DNA of 64,000 bases from JADJAH01 sp964615795 (GTDB lineage: Bacteria > Bacteroidota > Ignavibacteria > Tepidaquicellales > Tepidaquicellaceae), in contig CAZTQR010000006.1 of assembly GCA_964615795.1 (NCBI GenBank), positions 1 to 64,000 of the forward strand. The letters are read 5' to 3'. The notes under the pieces are model-generated. The model saw nothing but the letters and a program-made list of their open reading frames with translations. It made no database searches and was not told the origin of the DNA. This document shows positions 60,139-64,000 of this stretch, piece by piece (position 1 is the first letter of the stretch; each line of letters opens with the position of its first letter). Both the position numbers and the translations under genes were made by a program.

Positions 60139-60693
60139 GTGCAATTCAACAAAGAACTCTTACTCATACCGAATCTTATTTCCCTGCTGAGGTTGTTTCT
60201 GACAATCCCTGCATGTTACCTTATCGTCAGACATTTTGAAACGCAAAATACTGCAATCATTGCAATCGTTCTATGCATGTATTTTTCGGACCTGCTTGAC
60301 GGATACATTGCCCGGAGGAATTCTCTTGTCTCGGAGTTCGGGAAGATCATTGACCCTCTTGCAGACAAGATCGCCGTAATCTTCATATCGCTTTCACTGC
60401 TTTACGCAGGCAAGCTTCCTCTGTGGTTCTTCGCAGTTATTGCGCTAAGAGACATTCTGATCCTCGGTTTCGGTATTTACCTTAACAGCAGAAAAGATGT
60501 GCGGCTGATGTCGAACTATCCCGGCAAGGCGGCAGTGTTCTGTATTGGGCTGGTGATACTTCTGTCGGTCATTGACTCGCGAAGTCTTTATGCATTGAGA
60601 AACATAATGTATTTCATCTCGATAGCGCTGATCCTTTATTCATCTTTCCTGTATTTCAAAAGATATCTTGAGGTGGTCAATGGCAAAGCGTGA
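60139..60693 (+). CDS. pgsA: CDP-diacylglycerol-glycerol-3-phosphate 3-phosphatidyltransferase
   Basis: Commits CDP-DAG to phosphatidylglycerol synthesis. The motif DLLDGYIARRNSLVSEFGKIIDPLADK is the CDP-alcohol phosphotransferase signature in its PgsA form, preceded by LIPNLISLLRLFLTIPACYLI. About five to six membrane helices fill the 184 residues. The start is GTG 60139. Its 3' end overlaps the following HU-like gene by 14 bp, so they are coupled. With psd-pssA 1 kb away it makes this a phospholipid locus, split by the cysteine desulfurase gene. Confidence 0.92.
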   Translation: MQFNKELLLIPNLISLLRLFLTIPACYLIVRHFETQNTAIIAIVLCMYFSDLLDGYIARRNSLVSEFGKIIDPLADKIAVIFISLSLLYAGKLPLWFFAVIALRDILILGFGIYLNSRKDVRLMSNYPGKAAVFCIGLVILLSVIDSRSLYALRNIMYFISIALILYSSFLYFKRYLEVVNGKA

Positions 60694-61003
60694 GACGGAA
60701 AAGTCAAAGACGTACACAAGAAAAGACATTGAGACGAAGCTGTATGACAAGCTCATCGGAAAGAAGCTGACGGAAAAGCTGATCGTGGATTGTTTCATAG
60801 AGTCAATAAGGGAAGTGCTGATGCAGGCAGATCCCGTGGCGCGGCTTGAGATCCGGGATTTTGGAGTATTTGAAATAAAGAAAACGCGTCCGAAACCCAA
60901 AGCAAGGAACCTTAAGACAGGCGAGTTCATTTATGTACCCGGAAGAAGAAAAGTTCATTTCAAGCCGGGCAAGCTTCTGAAGCAGTTTCTGAAAGAGGGC
61001 TGA
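60680..61003 (+). CDS. HU/IHF-family DNA-binding protein
   Basis: A 107-residue HU-fold protein: YTRKDIETKLYDKLIGKKLTEKLIVDCFIESIREVLMQADPVARLEIRDFGVFEIKKTRPKPKARNLKTGEFIYVPGRRKVHFKPGKLLKQFL. It keeps the FGxF turn, the beta-arm with RPKPKARNLKTGE, and the final VHFKPGKLLK. The sequence is closer to IHF-like HU variants than to HU itself. I chose ATG 60680, preceded by GAGGTGG, rather than an upstream in-frame codon inside pgsA. It is followed by ruvX after 30 bp. Confidence 0.9.
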   Translation: MAKRETEKSKTYTRKDIETKLYDKLIGKKLTEKLIVDCFIESIREVLMQADPVARLEIRDFGVFEIKKTRPKPKARNLKTGEFIYVPGRRKVHFKPGKLLKQFLKEG

Positions 61004-61033
61004 AGGCATATATAAAAATCAAATCCTTTCGCA

Positions 61034-61474
61034 TTGCCAAAATATCTGGGAATAGACTACGGATCAAAGAGAGTGGGCATTGCCGTCAGCGATCCCGGAC
61101 TTTCAATCGCTTTTGCAAGGCGCCACCTGCTGAATGATACGGGGCTGATGAAGAAGATCGAGGCAACAGTGAGAGAAGATGAGATCTCTGAGATCGTCAT
61201 CGGACTGCCTGTTTCGCTTTCAGGACAAGAAACTCCTCAGACAAAAGAGACTAGGAAATTTGCAGAGAAGCTTGACAACTATCTGAAGTCGGCAGGGTTT
61301 GATACAAAAATTGAGTTCATTGACGAGCGGCTTACAAGCAGAATGGCCGGTGCGGGAGTGCTTGAGGCGGTTGTAAGAAGGGGCAAGAGAAGGGACAAAG
61401 GCCTGGTGGACGAACTTTCTGCACAGATCATTCTGCAGAATTATCTTGATATGAAAAGAAATCAAAGCACTTAG
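61034..61474 (+). CDS. ruvX: Holliday-junction-resolvase-like protein YqgF
   Basis: A 146-residue RNase H-fold protein thought to act in rRNA processing (pre-16S) and/or junction resolution. YLGIDYGSKRVGIAVSD carries the first catalytic aspartate; EIVIGLPVSLSGQETPQTKETRKF and IEFIDERLTSRMA follow, and the last acidic residue is in RRDKGLVDELSAQIILQNYLD. All family motifs are present. The start is TTG 61034. It lies in the plus-strand pgsA-HU-ruvX-AlbA_2 run. Confidence 0.93.
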   Translation: MPKYLGIDYGSKRVGIAVSDPGLSIAFARRHLLNDTGLMKKIEATVREDEISEIVIGLPVSLSGQETPQTKETRKFAEKLDNYLKSAGFDTKIEFIDERLTSRMAGAGVLEAVVRRGKRRDKGLVDELSAQIILQNYLDMKRNQST

Positions 61475-61480
61475 ACGCAA

Positions 61481-62125
61481 GTGTATCTTGTAGAACTCAA
61501 TGAGCTTATAGAGAACGGCGAGAACCAGTATGTCGAGTTCAAGCGCAAGTTCTCATCACCCGAGAAAATTGCCAAGGAGATGATCGCATTTGCCAATTCG
61601 CACGGCGGAAAGATCATCTTCGGCATTGACGATGACAAAAGCATTGTGGGGGTTGAAAGCGAAAAGGGCGAACTTGAGCTGATATCCATGGCGGCAAGGT
61701 TTTACTGTGAACCCGAGCTTGACTATGAAGCGGAAGTTCTGTTGCTGAAAGGCAAGGACATTGTTGTTGTCCATGTAAAAGAGAGCAACCGCAAGCCCCA
61801 CCGCCTGATAACCGAAGACGACTCCGAGGAAGGCACAAGGGTTTACATCCGGCACAAGGACCAGAGCATTACTGCTACAAAAGAGACGGTAAAGATACTT
61901 AAGGATACAAATGCAGATTCACATCCGCTGAAGATCACTATCGGCGAGATCGAGAAGAAACTGTTTGACTATCTGAACGAGAACGAAAAGATCACAGTGA
62001 AGGGATTCAAGAAGCTTGTGAACATTTCAGAACGCCGTGCAAGCCGGACGCTTGTGAACCTTGTCCGTGCCAATGTGATCAGGCATCACACTACCGGAAA
62101 AGAAGATTTCTACACGCTTGCATGA
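61481..62125 (+). CDS. AlbA_2 (Schlafen-like) domain protein
   Basis: A 214-residue protein. Residues 1-115 are an AlbA_2/Schlafen ATP-binding-like domain: ENQYVEFKRKFSSPEKIAKEMIAFANSHGGKIIFGIDDDKSIVGVE, then IVVVHVKESNRKPHRLI and GTRVYIRHKDQSI. The last 70 residues form a winged-helix (IEKKLFDYLNENEKITVKGFKKLVNISERRASRTLVNLVRANVIRHH). This matches transcriptional-regulator-like members common in Bacteroidota; the ligand and target are unknown. The start is GTG 61481, 6 bp after ruvX. Confidence 0.85.
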   Translation: MYLVELNELIENGENQYVEFKRKFSSPEKIAKEMIAFANSHGGKIIFGIDDDKSIVGVESEKGELELISMAARFYCEPELDYEAEVLLLKGKDIVVVHVKESNRKPHRLITEDDSEEGTRVYIRHKDQSITATKETVKILKDTNADSHPLKITIGEIEKKLFDYLNENEKITVKGFKKLVNISERRASRTLVNLVRANVIRHHTTGKEDFYTLA

Positions 62126-62220
62126 ATCAAGTGTATCCGGATGATTGAGTTTGGCGTGTCTGTACATTTATCCGGGAGAACTGACTCTTTTGCGCGCCAT
62201 ATTAATTTTTCGGGTATCAC

Positions 62221-62249
62221 AAAAAAGCCTGCATTGTAATATGCAGGCT
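62221..62249 (-). terminator. Rho-independent terminator of the ftcD gene
   Basis: On the minus strand AGCCTGCAT pairs with ATGCAGGCT (9 bp) around a six-base ATTACA loop and runs into TTTTTT. It lies about 40 bp after the stop of the fused FtcD gene; the reverse orientation lacks a T-run. Confidence 0.85.
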
Positions 62250-62286
62250 GTTAACAAAAGGCCGTCAGGAACATGCGCGACCGCTG

Positions 62287-63915
62287 TCACTTTTCCTCTG
62301 AGCGCTTTTCAAGAGTTTTGAGGATCTTCTTCACATAAGATTCCGCCCTGCTGTTCAGTTCATCTGATTCTTTCATCACCGCTTCTTTGAAACCGGGGTC
62401 TTCGATCTGCGGAAGGTTGATCTCGACATTTTTCGATGCGCCCCAGATACCTGTCTGCAGGCTCTTTGCTCCCACTTCAAGATCGCTCTTTGAAGAGATG
62501 TTCCCGTACTTTGCAACCTCAGCCATACTCTCCCAGCATGAATCGGCAGTGCGCATGACTGCAAGGGGAACTTCAACTGCCTTCTTCAGCCCTTCCTGCA
62601 TTTTCTCCTTCCTTGCCTTCTGCTCTTCTTCCGTCTTCTTCGGCATCTTCATGGCGGTCATATAATCATTGAATGCATTTGTGTCTGCATCAATCAGCGG
62701 GATCAGCTCCTTCATCTTAATGTGAAGCGGGCTGATGAGCCCTCTCATCCTTGAATCAAGGTGGGCAAACTTCTTGTTGCCGTATGTCATCCATCCCACC
62801 ATAGCGCCGAGAGCCGCGCCAAGCGAGGCAATAAGTGCAGACACGCTTCCGCCGCCGGGAGCGGATGTCCTTGCCCCGACAAGTTCAGTAAACTCTCTAA
62901 CGGTCAGCCCGGCAAGCGGCTCTTCCGATTCGCCGGAGATCATATACTCAATTATCCTTTTTTCCGGAACGAACGGCGATATAGATGAGAGCCCGAGCCT
63001 GTCAATAACAAGCCTTATCTTCTGCATCTCATCAAGAATGAAAAGGTTTTCCTTCTTTATGTAATAATCTGCGGCCATCAGCATTGCTTCAAGCGGAATC
63101 AAGCCTACGAGCTCGCTTCCGCAAACTCCGAGGTTAAGTTCACGCGCATCCTTAGCGCATTCTTCAAAAGCAACATGCGGTGGGGTGATCTTGTAGTTGT
63201 CAAGGTTCATTGAAACCTGCGCCATGTTGTACTCCTGCACATACCATCCTATTCCTTTCACTGCTTTCAGCCTTCCCGGCTCATTCTCATTTCTTCCCTG
63301 CTCCCTGATATTCAGAGCTATTCTGTGTGCCTGCTCCTTTGTGCCGAGTATGTTTACATTGTAAGCGATCAGAAAAAACCTGGCCCCGGTCACCGTGGCT
63401 CCGGATCTCTCAACGAATTGCTGAGGGCCGAAATCGGGTTTCCACTCCGGTTTGAGTATCTTCTCCTTCAACCCTTCATACTCACCGGCCCTTATCTGCC
63501 TCAGCATTTTTCTTTCGGGATTTGATGATGCTTCTTCGTAAAGATAAACCGGAACACCAAGTTCGTCACCAACGCGCTTTCCGTATCTCATGGAACATTC
63601 GACGCACTCCTGTGTAGTCACATCAGAAACAGGCACAAATGGAACGACATCAACAGCTCCCATTCTCGGATGCTCGCCCGAATGATTCCGCATGTCTATC
63701 AGCTCATAGGCCTTTGCGCTGAATCTGAATGCCGCCTCAACAACAGATTCCGGATCACCGACAAATGTGAACACGGTCCTGTTGGTTGACTTCCCGGGAT
63801 CCACATCCAGCAGTGTTACACCGCTTACCTGCTTTACCGCTTCGGCACAGGCATTGATTATCTTTTCGTCCCTGCCTTCAGAAATATTGGGGACGCATTC
63901 GACTATCTTTCTCAT
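62287..63915 (-). CDS. ftcD: Bifunctional glutamate formimidoyltransferase / formimidoyl-THF cyclodeaminase
   Basis: Last steps of histidine degradation: formimino transfer from formiminoglutamate to THF, then cyclisation with loss of ammonia. Residues 1-about 300 are the transferase (IVECVPNISEGRDEKIINACAEAVKQV, DPGKSTNRTVFTFVGDP, HPRMGAVDVVPFVPVSD, KGIGWYVQEYNMAQVSMNLDNYKITPPH). Residues about 335-540 are the cyclodeaminase (FTELVGARTSAPGGGSVSALIASLGAALGAMVGWMT, DADTNAFNDYMTAMKMPKKTEEEQKARK). The fused 542-residue form is like the mammalian enzyme. Other hut genes are not in the window. Confidence 0.95.
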   Translation of the reverse strand: MRKIVECVPNISEGRDEKIINACAEAVKQVSGVTLLDVDPGKSTNRTVFTFVGDPESVVEAAFRFSAKAYELIDMRNHSGEHPRMGAVDVVPFVPVSDVTTQECVECSMRYGKRVGDELGVPVYLYEEASSNPERKMLRQIRAGEYEGLKEKILKPEWKPDFGPQQFVERSGATVTGARFFLIAYNVNILGTKEQAHRIALNIREQGRNENEPGRLKAVKGIGWYVQEYNMAQVSMNLDNYKITPPHVAFEECAKDARELNLGVCGSELVGLIPLEAMLMAADYYIKKENLFILDEMQKIRLVIDRLGLSSISPFVPEKRIIEYMISGESEEPLAGLTVREFTELVGARTSAPGGGSVSALIASLGAALGAMVGWMTYGNKKFAHLDSRMRGLISPLHIKMKELIPLIDADTNAFNDYMTAMKMPKKTEEEQKARKEKMQEGLKKAVEVPLAVMRTADSCWESMAEVAKYGNISSKSDLEVGAKSLQTGIWGASKNVEINLPQIEDPGFKEAVMKESDELNSRAESYVKKILKTLEKRSEEK

Positions 63916-63957
63916 TCTCGCTTAGATTTTTTCTTTCTGCAAATAAAATAGATCCTT

Positions 63958-64000
63958 TCAGACTTCCTTCCTGCCTTTCTTCCGTCTTCTTCTTCCGTTC
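63958..64000 (-). other. Possible 3' end of a basic-protein gene running off the window
   Basis: On the minus strand one frame entering from the edge reads NGRRRRKKGRKEV then TGA at 63960-63958. Such a lysine/arginine tail could end a real gene upstream of ftcD, but the stretch is only a purine-rich run of 43 bases and two other frames stay open as well. Confidence 0.2.

Noticed and set aside
63916..63957. T-rich stretch upstream of ftcD as a promoter
   Set aside because: No pair of boxes at 16-18 bp spacing could be recognised before the ATG.
1..64000. CRISPR arrays, insertion sequences, prophage or integrases
   Set aside because: No array of regularly spaced repeats, transposase, integrase or phage structural motif seen anywhere; gene content is uniformly housekeeping.

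Overview
The window is 64 kb of ordinary, densely packed bacterial chromosome (I estimate mid-40s % G+C by eye). It has about 67 protein genes, one tRNA, and no rRNA, CRISPR array, insertion sequence or prophage. The gene content points to the Bacteroidota/Chlorobiota/Ignavibacteriota branch, most likely an ignavibacterium-like lineage (an inference; there is no 16S here). Reasons: a secreted M43 metalloprotease with a type IX secretion (Por) C-terminal sorting tail, a BshB1-type bacillithiol deacetylase, many SpII lipoproteins, ExbB/ExbD, a UMF1-type MFS carrier, phosphatidylserine synthase/decarboxylase, and frequent TTG start codons. The outer-membrane lipoprotein machinery (Lnt) and MEP isoprenoid enzyme (IspF) show a diderm.

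Layout. 0-6 kb: Ada DNA-alkylation repair, a glycosyltransferase, asnS, a NYN nuclease-like protein, rhodanese, fbp and an alkyltransferase-like protein. 6-10.7 kb (minus): HD protein, ABC exporter with a lipoprotein, and two TPM-domain proteins. 10.7-15 kb (minus): rlmN, adk, a STAS protein and an ExbB-ExbD-ExbD energiser set ending at a clear terminator. 15-21 kb: thyX, proline dehydrogenase, a small exported protein, a TrmB-type regulator whose promoter carries two palindromes, and leuS. 21.6-27 kb (plus): yggS, divIVA, two tandem purine nucleoside phosphorylase paralogues, a catalytic-domain-less aldehyde dehydrogenase, TspO and an L,D-transpeptidase. 27-31 kb (minus): bshB1, ybaB, recR, a methyltransferase and two related lipoproteins. 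31-35.4 kb (plus): rodZ-like, ligA, free-Met-sulfoxide reductase and a double-HU protein. 35.3-38 kb (minus): ispF, PAP2 phosphatase, lnt. 38-46 kb: an orphan PGM1-like ATP-grasp ligase, mnmE, a FecCD permease, a histidine kinase and a large GT-C glycosyltransferase. 46-50 kb: glutamine synthetase-like protein, GNAT, a Cys-rich exported peptide, tRNA-Leu(UAA) and the M43 protease. 50-56.6 kb (minus): dnaG, monooxygenase-like, trmO, nusB, MFS, SirB1-like and a secreted phospholipase D. 56.8-64 kb: purC-psd-pssA, cysteine desulfurase, pgsA-HU-ruvX-AlbA_2, and a fused FtcD.

Most genes are housekeeping: translation and tRNA modification (asnS, leuS, rlmN, mnmE, trmO), replication and repair (dnaG, ligA, recR, ruvX, ada), phospholipid synthesis (psd, pssA, pgsA), nucleotides (adk, thyX, purC, PNP) and thiol/redox (bshB1, msrC). 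The points most worth a second look are the PNP - divergent PNP - half-ALDH cassette, the orphan PGM1-like ligase, the double-HU protein, and the TrmB promoter with two adjacent perfect palindromes. I found no convincing undescribed defence or mobile system. All functional calls are by reading motifs; no database search was run.
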